64,000 nucleotides of DNA from an uncultured Bacteroidales bacterium (lineage in GTDB: Bacteria; Bacteroidota; Bacteroidia; Bacteroidales; UBA932): the NCBI GenBank assembly GCA_900321715.1, contig ONXC01000014.1, positions 1-64,000 of the forward strand. Reading direction: 5' to 3'. Positions 1 to 7,542 of the stretch are shown here, in pieces (within the stretch, counting starts at the first letter, position 1; each line of letters opens with the position of its first letter). The notes under the pieces are model-generated. The model did no database searches and was not told the origin of the DNA. It was given only the letters and a program-made list of their open reading frames with translations. A program made the position numbers and the translations under genes.

Positions 1-196
1 GATTTAATGGATTTAATTGTTTGATAATCGGCATTAGATGCCCGATCGGGTCGGGCATGACACGCAACAGAACGCACTTCACCCGCCCTTAGTATGTGGA
101 TAAGGGGAAATATCGGCCTTATAACTCCCCTAACCTATGAGTCAGAGGCAGTTACGTATCGGCCCTATTTTTCTTTCAGAAAGAGGCTGTTTTTCC
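1..196. other. Intergenic leader region, no gene seen
   Basis: No credible reading frame is visible. There is one compact hairpin (arms ATGCCCGA and TCGGGCAT, 38-58) and two copies of the genome-wide motif ATCGGCC at 112 and 158. A short minus-strand frame over 176-412 crosses the promoter and the small gene below and is not believed. Confidence 0.5.
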
Positions 197-228
197 CTTG
201 CTTTTGTAGTGCAAAAAAGGTATCTTTG
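197..228 (+). promoter_or_regulatory. Bacteroidota-type promoter for the small peptide/lipoprotein pair
   Basis: TATCTTTG at 221-228 fits the Bacteroidota -7 consensus TAnnTTTG. CTTG at 197-200, 20 bases upstream, is an acceptable -33 element. It would give a leader of about 125 bases before the small gene at 359. Confidence 0.55.
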
Positions 229-281
229 TACTTCGGTTAGTAAAGACGGTAGCAATGACATTGTTTAACACTCCATATGTA

Positions 282-306
282 TGCCCCCAGAAGTCATTCT
301 GGGGCA
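282..306 (+). promoter_or_regulatory. Leader hairpin, possible attenuator
   Basis: TGCCCCCAGAA at 282-292 pairs with TTCTGGGGCA at 297-306 around a four-base loop. A T-rich stretch follows (TTGTCTTTATT). It lies between the promoter and the first start codon of the operon, so it could act as a weak terminator or attenuator. Function is inferred. Confidence 0.4.
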
Positions 307-358
307 TTGTCTTTATTAACTCCGAGCATAGGGCAACAACACAAAAGTCCAATACAAA

Positions 359-529
359 ATGAAAGAAAAACAACTTTACGAGGCCCCCTGGGCCCAAGCC
401 TTCGTAGTACAACCCGAAGGTATGATTTGCACCAGCGATCCGCTGGAAATCCTGGCTACAACCGACCCCTTGCAGGGATTTGAGGAACAGGCTATTATTG
501 ATGACGCATCAAGCGCCCTGTGGTGGTAA
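359..529 (+). CDS. Small protein (56 aa) preceding a fimbrillin-type lipoprotein
   Basis: A complete frame begins with ATG at 359 and ends with TAA at 527. The protein starts MKEKQLYEAPWAQAF and ends in two tryptophans (SSALWW). It has no signal peptide, membrane segment or cysteine motif. Its shape is that of short Bacteroidales proteins often seen beside surface lipoprotein genes: a charged start, a Y-x-x-P motif, hydrophobic residues, a short 'CTS' segment and an acidic tail. The lipoprotein gene starts 20 bases downstream, so the two are probably one transcript from the promoter at 197-228. A second such gene sits at 4840-5001 in the same relation to another fimbrillin lipoprotein. Function unknown. 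The recurrence makes it likely to be real although it is short. Confidence 0.7.
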   Translation: MKEKQLYEAPWAQAFVVQPEGMICTSDPLEILATTDPLQGFEEQAIIDDASSALWW

Positions 530-549
530 TCTTAAAAACTGAATGCCTT

Positions 550-2565
550 ATGAAAAAGTCTTTATATGCCATCGCAGCCCTCGCTCTTGTTCTTCTCGGC
601 TGCTCCAAGAAAGAATTCAATGAGACCTTCGCTCCCGGAGACGTTGTAACCGTCCGCGCTCAGGTCAATGACACTTACACCAAAGTCGCCGCAGACAATG
701 CAGGTACTTTCTCCTGGCAGGACGGTGACAAGATCACTATCCTCAACAACGAGAATGCTCCATTCGAGTTCGCTACGGTAAAGGGCGGCACTGACGCTGC
801 TTTTACAAGCACTTCATTCAGCGGAGAACTTGGCACTATCGCCTACTATCCTGCAAGCGCTAGCCACACCAATACTGTGTTCAACCTCGCTTCCGAGTTT
901 GAATGGGTAGAGAATGCCAGCAATATGCCTATGATCGGCACGGTCAACACTTCTGAAAAGAAGGTTTCCTTCAAGACCGCCGGCGCCGCAATCAAACTCG
1001 TTTGCTTCAATGTCCCCGCCGATGCCCGCAAACTTGTTGTGAGTTCAGACAGCAAGAACCTTTCCGGTGCTATGACCATCTCAACTGGTTCAATCCAGAC
1101 CGCTGATGGATCAAATGCCGTTTCCATTACTTTTGCAGCTGGCCACCCTACAAATATGGTCTTCTACATCCCCGTTCCCACCGGTGAACTTGGAAAACTC
1201 ACCTTCGTTATGAAGGACGACTCCGATGTAGCCGTTTCCCATGCACAGACCACCAAGGGTCCAATCACTATGACCCGTCAGCACATTGTTGCCGCCCCGG
1301 CACTGAACTGCAGTCCTTATGATCTTCTTCTTCTTGAAACGTTCGATGCCCCTGGCGATAAGACTGAGACAGTCTCAGCATATAACAGCGCTAAGGCCGG
1401 TCAGACAGTCTATTCAGGTGCTATCATTAACTATTCTATTGGTTCAAACACTAATACGAAAGTATATCAGAATGAAAATGAAGAAGGCGGGACCAATCAA
1501 TCAAATTTTGCTGGTGGCGCCGAACCTGGAGAATTATTCCTCGCAAAAAAGGCTAGCTCAAATAATGGAGAGTTTATCATTTCTGGTATTCCCGCAAAGG
1601 TTTCCAGTTCATTGAAATTAACCTTCAAGAGCAATAAGAACTCAACAACCTACGTAGATGTTACTTCTGACACTGGTATTACATTATCTGCGCAACAAGC
1701 GAGTGAGACTTCACCTTATACCATTTCCTATGATATTACAGTTTCAGGTAGTTACGCATCAGAAACATTCTCTCTAACATTCTCTAACGGTAGCTCATCT
1801 AATACTAGAATTGATGATATTATTATTACCACTACCCAAGAATCATTTACAGCACCTACTCTCACACCTGATGAAGTTGAATTGGTAATTGATAAGGATG
1901 GAGGTGATGACAGTACAAGTTTCACCTACTCAAATCGCATAGATGAAACACCCGTAGTAGCTATTGTTGAAGCTGGGGCCAGCTGGCTTACCGCTGTCAT
2001 CACCGGCACATACCCCTCATATACTCTGACAGTATCAGCCGCAAAGAACACTGGTGAAGCCCGTTCTGCAAAAGTAACGTTACGTGCTACAGGAGTATCA
2101 AAAGAAATCAATGTATCCCAAGCATCAAGCATAGTTTCTACTCCTGATCCTATTGTAATCGACTATAACCTTGCAGGTTTCCCCTCTTCATATGGGACGG
2201 CAAATAAGTTCACTGCTTATACTTTTGGCGGATACAAATATATGATACAACAGGTCTACAAGAATGGAGAGAAGATGCAATGGCGCGCTGCTGGCAATTC
2301 CAACGGAACAGGTATTATCTACAATTCAACTGCTATGCCTGCCGGCATCACCTCAATAGTTATTGTATTTGACGCCAGCGATAGTAATAAGAATCATACC
2401 GTCCAGATTGGAGATGCGGAGAATCCTTCTTCTGCGACTTCCATCACTCCTTCCAAATCAGGTACTACCTATACTTTTGCAGGTGATGGTACATCAAAAT
2501 ATTTCGTAATTACAAATGGAAGCGGAGCAGGCTATGTATCATCCATAACCATTAACTTCGAGTAA
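550..2565 (+). CDS. Surface lipoprotein with fimbrillin-like and BACON domains
   Basis: 671 aa. The start at 550 is chosen because it gives a clean lipoprotein signal (MKKSLYAIAALALVLLGC, cysteine 18); an upstream in-frame ATG at 520 would overlap the small gene. Residues about 20-255 resemble the N-terminal part of Bacteroidales fimbrillin/Mfa-type proteins, with a typical 'FSWQDGDKI' segment. Residues about 256-425 form a beta-rich region. A BACON domain covers about 434-530 (ASWL core, ending in 'INVSQASS'). The last 135 residues are another beta-rich, possibly ligand-binding, domain. Such proteins are exported, lipidated and displayed on the outer membrane. From about 1320 onward base composition turns AT-richer than upstream, which suggests a mosaic gene. 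The exact ligand is unknown. Confidence 0.85.
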   Translation: MKKSLYAIAALALVLLGCSKKEFNETFAPGDVVTVRAQVNDTYTKVAADNAGTFSWQDGDKITILNNENAPFEFATVKGGTDAAFTSTSFSGELGTIAYYPASASHTNTVFNLASEFEWVENASNMPMIGTVNTSEKKVSFKTAGAAIKLVCFNVPADARKLVVSSDSKNLSGAMTISTGSIQTADGSNAVSITFAAGHPTNMVFYIPVPTGELGKLTFVMKDDSDVAVSHAQTTKGPITMTRQHIVAAPALNCSPYDLLLLETFDAPGDKTETVSAYNSAKAGQTVYSGAIINYSIGSNTNTKVYQNENEEGGTNQSNFAGGAEPGELFLAKKASSNNGEFIISGIPAKVSSSLKLTFKSNKNSTTYVDVTSDTGITLSAQQASETSPYTISYDITVSGSYASETFSLTFSNGSSSNTRIDDIIITTTQESFTAPTLTPDEVELVIDKDGGDDSTSFTYSNRIDETPVVAIVEAGASWLTAVITGTYPSYTLTVSAAKNTGEARSAKVTLRATGVSKEINVSQASSIVSTPDPIVIDYNLAGFPSSYGTANKFTAYTFGGYKYMIQQVYKNGEKMQWRAAGNSNGTGIIYNSTAMPAGITSIVIVFDASDSNKNHTVQIGDAENPSSATSITPSKSGTTYTFAGDGTSKYFVITNGSGAGYVSSITINFE

Positions 2566-2586
2566 TCGTTTAAAACTCTATTCTTA

Positions 2587-2615
2587 AGCGGGCAGAGAAA
2601 TCTGTCCGCTTTTTT
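2587..2615 (+). terminator. Intrinsic terminator after the lipoprotein gene
   Basis: AGCGGGCAGA and TCTGTCCGCT pair around GAAA and are followed by a run of T at 2611-2615. It lies about 20 bases after the stop codon. Confidence 0.85.
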
Positions 2616-2714
2616 GTGCTTCGTGTGGCCGTGGGCGCTTTCGGGTTACAAGCCACCCTTGGTATACCAGCGGCACGAAAATTCCCCCGCTCTTTGATTG
2701 AATAGTTCTAAATG

Positions 2715-2753
2715 GAAAAAGAGCATACCTCCAGAATGAAGGTCTGCTCTTTT
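2715..2753. terminator. Hairpin with A and T flanks, possible bidirectional terminator
   Basis: GAAAAAGAGCA at 2715-2725 pairs with TGCTCTTTT at 2745-2753, with an inner ACCT/AGGT pairing. The A-rich left and T-rich right flanks allow termination in either direction. Confidence 0.55.
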
Positions 2754-3194
2754 ATGCATAACAGAACCCTTAGGCTCTAACAATCTTGATGCAAATGTAA
2801 GAATACTTTCTGAAATAACAAGTATTTAAGATTCATTATTTGTAATTAACCTTGGTTTCCAGAAAGCATCCATCCTGATTATTGGCCATTTTTCAGGATG
2901 GGAAGGTGAAAAACTGGTTTCCATCCTGGAAAAGGGGGTGTTTTCATGGACGGTAAGGCCGTTTTCTGGTTACCGGCCCCCTGGAGGACAGCCAGGGACA
3001 CAAAAATGGCGTTTTTCGTGTTACACGCTGCCTTCGGGGACAGCCACGGACACAAAAATGGCGTTTTTTGTGTCGCCAGCCGGCCCCTGGCGGCTAAAAT
3101 CCTCAGCAACAGCACATTACAAAATTCTGATTGAGCGAAATGCACAACCAGAATTGTATAAGGAGTTGATAATCAGCCCGAAAGCCACCAGGCG
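2754..3194. repeat. Intergenic region with tandem CACAAAAATGGCG hairpin repeats
   Basis: No gene is believed here; short frames on both strands are by-products of the repeats. Two copies of a palindromic unit start at 2997 and 3049, a 52-base period. Each has the core GACACAAAAATGGCG followed by a T-rich arm that mirrors it (TTTTTTGTGTC in the second copy). GC-rich flanks of the type CCAGCCGGCCCCTGG surround them. A third copy is at about 9415-9470 behind the M13 peptidase gene. This looks like a REP/BIME-style extragenic palindrome family. Confidence 0.7.
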
Positions 3195-4853
3195 TTATTC
3201 TTTTACGCAGCGGAGAGGGAGGCCCTGGTCACGGACAAAGCCCTCAAAGTCTACATCATCAGGTTCCCCTTCATTATAGTTGATAACCAAACCTGAGGCA
3301 TTTTCCCCATAAACATGTCTAGTCCAATATGAACGATGGTTATAGTCAAAAACAACACTTAAATCATCACCATCACTTTCATTTCTAGCAAGTAAGCCCA
3401 GTTCCGGGAATCCGTTTGCAGAAGTATAAAAAGAAACAGGTTCACTTGTTATTTCCGCCTCTGAAGGTACCCTGTATCCTTGAGGGCAGGGATCCCATAC
3501 CGTCTTTCGGCCACTGTCGCCACCCCAGAGCGTTGGATCCTGATTGATGGTACTGCCCGTACAAAACCAATCCCACGCACTTGCTGCGCCTTTGATGAAA
3601 TGACTGGGATACTGAATTGAGTTTTCAAGGCCATGAAAGCCATTACCAAGCTGCATAGCATCTGAAAGCAGGGGATCTTTCCTTCCCCACTGGAAGTAGC
3701 AGTTGTCTCCAAGAGGCGGAAGAAACTTATTTCCGTTAATGGTTGTTTCTGACATCTCATTTTTCACCCAGATGAGAAAAGACCACAGGATGGTTCCTTT
3801 AGAATCTTTTATGGCAATAAGGGAACTGCCTTCAGAACTGCTACTTACCGTGAGGGTTGTTCCGGAAAGAGTACACGTTGCACTTCCCCATAATTTCTTA
3901 GCACTCTTTGGAGTGCCATACGGAGCACGCGTAAGAGTCCGCTGCCAGTTTTCGCCAATCATTTTTGGAGTCACATCAATCTCTACCTCTTTACCAACTG
4001 TCGTACAGAATGTATTTTGTGATCCATAATAGATAGCTGTTTTCCATGTCATTGCGTTGGCAAGAGATGCTACCTCCCTTATAATGCCCCTGGAAAAGGA
4101 CTTCGTGGATGAAACAGTTCCAATCTGGCTTCCGGCATAAGATGTCAACGTAACGCCATCTGTAAAAGTGCAGGGTAGTGAAAGAATATAATACCAGGAA
4201 TCAGGATTGAAAGTGCTGCCATCAGGCGCCGTAAGTGTTATTTCCTCTTCTGTTCCTTCTCCAGCTACCTCCGGGATACCTGCTGAAAAAGAGAAGCTGA
4301 ACGTTCCGGCTATCTTTTCTCCATTATTACCCTTAAGAGTGACTGCGGTAACGCCCCGGCGGCCGGTTTTGAAGCGTATTCCTGAATAAAGGTGCTTGCA
4401 GGTAACGGTTGCCCCGGTCCCGCGGCCGGCGACAATAGCGGCAGCAGGGTCAAAACCACCGGCTACGGCAGTCTGGACCGCTGGAAGTGTAGCCGTAATT
4501 ACATTACCGCTTTTCCCTGTGCTGGCACCTTGTGGATACACCAGCACCCAGGTTCCAAGATTTGCGGGAGCGGTGCCTTCAAACGTGGTGGATAGAGCCG
4601 CAGAAGCGTTCTGGCCAGTGAATTCATAGGCTGTCTCCCCTACCCATACGTCCACAACCTCACCTGCCGACCACAGAACCTTTGCCTTATTCTCGTGCGC
4701 TGGATCTGCAACGATTTGCACCTTGGTAGCGCCCTCGATTCCCGCAGTTATGGTATGCTTCACCAACCCGCCCGCTTCACGGGATTCCTCCTTGGTGCAG
4801 GCAACAAGGCAGAGTGCCAGAACGGGAAGGAAAATGTGCCTAGAACGGATCAT
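3195..4853 (-). CDS. Lipoprotein with fimbrillin-like N-terminus and FISUMP-type C-terminus
   Basis: 552 aa. The start is the ATG at 4853 (MIRSRHIFLPVLALCLVAC, lipobox cysteine 19). The longer frame from 4868 would need a TTG start. The N-terminal half has the 'LWSAGEVVDVW' pattern of Bacteroidales fimbrillin-family proteins. The C-terminal part (about 373-552) matches the Fibrobacter-succinogenes-major-paralogous type domain: 'CYFQWGRKDP', 'TVWDPCPQGYRVPS' and a closing 'LRCVKE'. It is probably exported and lipidated at the cell surface. It is last in an operon with the genes at 5003-7453 and 4840-5001, and its start overlaps the end of the small gene by 14 bases, which implies translational coupling. 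Ligand unknown. Confidence 0.85.
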   Translation of the reverse strand: MIRSRHIFLPVLALCLVACTKEESREAGGLVKHTITAGIEGATKVQIVADPAHENKAKVLWSAGEVVDVWVGETAYEFTGQNASAALSTTFEGTAPANLGTWVLVYPQGASTGKSGNVITATLPAVQTAVAGGFDPAAAIVAGRGTGATVTCKHLYSGIRFKTGRRGVTAVTLKGNNGEKIAGTFSFSFSAGIPEVAGEGTEEEITLTAPDGSTFNPDSWYYILSLPCTFTDGVTLTSYAGSQIGTVSSTKSFSRGIIREVASLANAMTWKTAIYYGSQNTFCTTVGKEVEIDVTPKMIGENWQRTLTRAPYGTPKSAKKLWGSATCTLSGTTLTVSSSSEGSSLIAIKDSKGTILWSFLIWVKNEMSETTINGNKFLPPLGDNCYFQWGRKDPLLSDAMQLGNGFHGLENSIQYPSHFIKGAASAWDWFCTGSTINQDPTLWGGDSGRKTVWDPCPQGYRVPSEAEITSEPVSFYTSANGFPELGLLARNESDGDDLSVVFDYNHRSYWTRHVYGENASGLVINYNEGEPDDVDFEGFVRDQGLPLRCVKE

Positions 4854-5001
4854 AAGTGATATCTTCAATTACTACGTCAGTACCGGAAGGAGCTTCCAAG
4901 GTATAAAGGACAAACAGCGATGTAGCAATAAGTTCCCTGTGCTGCAACTGGATTGTTGCGCACAGGGGTGACTCATAGGGAATCTTTCCGGCGAGAACCA
5001 T
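4840..5001 (-). CDS. Small protein (53 aa) coupled to the downstream fimbrillin lipoprotein
   Basis: ATG at 5001, TAG at 4840. The protein begins MVLAGKIPYESPLCATIQL and ends ITYDPF. It contains a 'RELIATS' segment and an acidic C-terminal part. It lacks a signal peptide or membrane segment. It begins one base after the stop codon of the upstream lipoprotein gene and ends 14 bases inside the next one, so all three genes form one operon. Its plan (Y-x-x-P near the start, a short 'ATS' segment, acidic tail) resembles the small protein at 359-529, also placed directly before a fimbrillin lipoprotein. Function unknown; a chaperone, regulator or secreted peptide are all possible. Confidence 0.75.
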   Translation of the reverse strand: MVLAGKIPYESPLCATIQLQHRELIATSLFVLYTLEAPSGTDVVIEDITYDPF

Positions 5002-5002
5002 G

Positions 5003-7453
5003 CTACTTTGCAAGTTGAGTACTGATTTCCTTGGAGAAATTCTGTATGATGTTGTTGTGATCCTGGAAGGTCAGATACTGCACTGAGGCAGGCTGACCGC
5101 CGTTTGCTGCGCCATTGACGCGGCTGGCAATATCCTTTACCTGGCTTGCGTTGATAAATTCTATGCGGGGAATATAGCGCAAAGTGAACGTTTTCCAGGT
5201 GGCTTCGCTCTCTTCGGGGCCCTGGCTCTTGAAAGAAATCCTTACAGAAACAACCATATCAGGGATATCAGGATCAGTGATCACGCGCCTTTCATCGTCG
5301 AAGGGCAGGAAAATCTGGGGATCGGCCACATACTGAACCTCGTCCACCGTGGCATAGTTTGCCTCAGGATTGCTGTAGAAAAGGGAACTTCCGTAAAAAC
5401 GGCGCCAATAAGTATGTGAAGTGGTTTCTCTTTTGACGGTCTGGGATCCTTTGATCTCCTGCTCACTGAGCCTGCTGCCGATGGTCTCAGGATAGGTATT
5501 CTCATACTTGATTTTGAACAAGGAATTGTTGTATGGCATCTTGAAGATTCTGAAAGGCGCCTTGGCGGCTCCGGGGACAGAGCCGGTGGATACTTTCTGG
5601 TCTTTGGAAGAAGTAGAGAGGGTGATGGTATTGTATTTCAGGGATGTAGCGTCGCGGAACCAGTCCGTGTATCCGGACTTGGAGCCCGGGTAAACACCGT
5701 AACTTACGCCAACGCTGCATTCCTCGGGATGGCCGAAGAGGTCTTCATTGATGACAATCTGGCCGATAGATGTGGGGTCGAAGAAGGAGATCAGGCGCAT
5801 ACCCAGCTGGTGAGGCGACTGGGAGATGTCGTATTCCGCTGCTTTCTGGCCATTATGATTCCACGCCATTTCAGTCCTGGAGTAGTATGTAACAACCGCT
5901 TTGTTAGCCCAGAAAGCATCTTTCACAATATACACTACAGGGTCTTGGGATATGTTCCAAAGGCCACGCCCGATCTGACCGGCATCGCCGTCAGCCTTGG
6001 TAAGAGCGTCAAACTTGAAATATTCCCTGGGAATGGTCACTTCAGGGACAGAGTGGGAGCGCTGGGACTTGATGAGGCCTTGCGTTGAGATAGTGGCGTC
6101 CAGGCCCAAATCCAGCTTGGCGTTTAATTCTCCCAGTTTTGACGCATCCGATGTGCCGTTCTTACCATATTCCTTAGCAAGATTGCCGGCAAGACTGGCT
6201 GCACATCCAACACCCAGGGATACCCACCCCCAGCCGGGGGCTTCAGCCGGGTTTCCCGTAATCTGCTCAAGGAAAAATTTATTCATCAAAAAACCGCTGG
6301 CACTGCCGCCGAGACTGGAGACAATTTTTCCCCCTTCAGTGGCCGAGGCTGCCTTCAGAGCATTCAAATTCATACTCCCCTTGAGATCTCCGCTGATGGT
6401 ACCGCCAAGAACGGAATTCAGGATGACATTCTGAGAGTCAAACAGGTGCAGGCCGATAGTAATTGGTTTGTAATCGTCAAAGAACGACCTTCCGCGCATT
6501 GCCGAAAGATCCACGTCAAAGGCCCACCAGCCTTGTTCCGGAACAACACCAAGGTTTTCTCCAACTTTCTCGGTGAAAGCGGTGGTCCGGTACATGCCCG
6601 CCTTCTGAAGAAACACCGCATTGGCGGGGTCTTCCGGGTTCAGGTTGTGATTCAGCGGAACTGCAAACTGCGTGGAGTTGTGCTGAGCCTGACTGCCCTG
6701 GAAACGCACGTACCAAAGGTGGTCGTTGGCACCAGAAGGAGGGAGAAGTTCCTCAGGCCAGTAATAGAACACACGCATAACGCCAAGCTGGGTATTGTAC
6801 AGGCCGAAATAGTTCAGATGCACACATTCCGGAGTCTTGATGCCGGTAGTGTTGAATACCAGGACCCATTCGTCCTTGTGCCGCAACATATTATCCATCT
6901 CTCCCTCAGGAAGATTGTTATGAGTTCCGGGGGTTGTGGTATTCCAAGGCAGCGGAAATTCCTTGACCGTGCAATTGTACTTACCGTTTGCGTTCTCGTA
7001 TTTGGTTACCAGCGTGACCGTCTGGGCCGACCACCACTCCTTTTCCAAAGCCGTGTTCAATGACGGTGATTGACCGTCATTGAGACCTGTGGGAAGGCCG
7101 GAACGCTGGGTCAGGGTAAGGTTGGCAGTGGCGCCGCTTTTCATCTTGATCTGCAGTTGGGCGGTTCTTATTCCGCTTAGGGATGGATCGGCCTTTACAG
7201 GGACGGAAAGCGCCATGCTGCCGCCGACGAGCCCCTCTTCCCGCGTTATTTCGCCCACCCAGGACGGAAGGTTCTGGACCTCTGCAATCTGGGTGTCTCC
7301 TATGCCGTCAAGCACAGTGGTAGCCACATAGTTGTCGTTGGTAACGTTAAGGCTGTATTCCAGAGTGCGGAAATCTACCCCCTCCCGCTCCTTATTGCAG
7401 GAAAACGGTATAAGGATAAGCGAAAGCGCAAATACGGAGATGATTCTTTTCAT
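5003..7453 (-). CDS. Large lipoprotein with N-terminal BACON-like domain
   Basis: 816 aa. The ATG at 7453 gives MKRIISVFALSLILIPFSC, a lipoprotein signal with cysteine 19; an in-frame ATG 12 codons upstream only adds a polar tail. Residues about 25-115 look like a BACON-type beta-sandwich ('LPSWVGEI', closing 'ANLTLTQRSG'). The remaining 700 residues are not recognised. They include a Gly/Ala-rich stretch around residues 370-440 ('GGTISGDLKGSMNLNALK', 'LGGSASGFLMNKFF') that could insert in or cross a membrane, then beta-rich sequence. It is the first gene of the operon that continues into 4840-5001 and 3195-4853. Probably a surface protein with a binding or pore-like role; the role is not established. 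Confidence 0.75.
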   Translation of the reverse strand: MKRIISVFALSLILIPFSCNKEREGVDFRTLEYSLNVTNDNYVATTVLDGIGDTQIAEVQNLPSWVGEITREEGLVGGSMALSVPVKADPSLSGIRTAQLQIKMKSGATANLTLTQRSGLPTGLNDGQSPSLNTALEKEWWSAQTVTLVTKYENANGKYNCTVKEFPLPWNTTTPGTHNNLPEGEMDNMLRHKDEWVLVFNTTGIKTPECVHLNYFGLYNTQLGVMRVFYYWPEELLPPSGANDHLWYVRFQGSQAQHNSTQFAVPLNHNLNPEDPANAVFLQKAGMYRTTAFTEKVGENLGVVPEQGWWAFDVDLSAMRGRSFFDDYKPITIGLHLFDSQNVILNSVLGGTISGDLKGSMNLNALKAASATEGGKIVSSLGGSASGFLMNKFFLEQITGNPAEAPGWGWVSLGVGCAASLAGNLAKEYGKNGTSDASKLGELNAKLDLGLDATISTQGLIKSQRSHSVPEVTIPREYFKFDALTKADGDAGQIGRGLWNISQDPVVYIVKDAFWANKAVVTYYSRTEMAWNHNGQKAAEYDISQSPHQLGMRLISFFDPTSIGQIVINEDLFGHPEECSVGVSYGVYPGSKSGYTDWFRDATSLKYNTITLSTSSKDQKVSTGSVPGAAKAPFRIFKMPYNNSLFKIKYENTYPETIGSRLSEQEIKGSQTVKRETTSHTYWRRFYGSSLFYSNPEANYATVDEVQYVADPQIFLPFDDERRVITDPDIPDMVVSVRISFKSQGPEESEATWKTFTLRYIPRIEFINASQVKDIASRVNGAANGGQPASVQYLTFQDHNNIIQNFSKEISTQLAK

Positions 7454-7542
7454 AACTGTAGTATTATGATTAATTGCGTTTATTCTCAATAAGTTTGCAA
7501 TTTAGCGTTTTTGAGATTAAAATGCAAGAAAACGTGGCCGAA

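Noticed and set aside
277-483. 68-aa plus-strand frame starting at 277
   Set aside because: It covers the leader hairpin and overlaps the more convincing 56-aa gene at 359 in another frame.
2879-3145. Possible 88-aa protein on the minus strand, and two plus-strand frames
   Set aside because: The frames exist only because the hairpin repeats lack stops; the peptides are repeats of the same segment and have no start signals.
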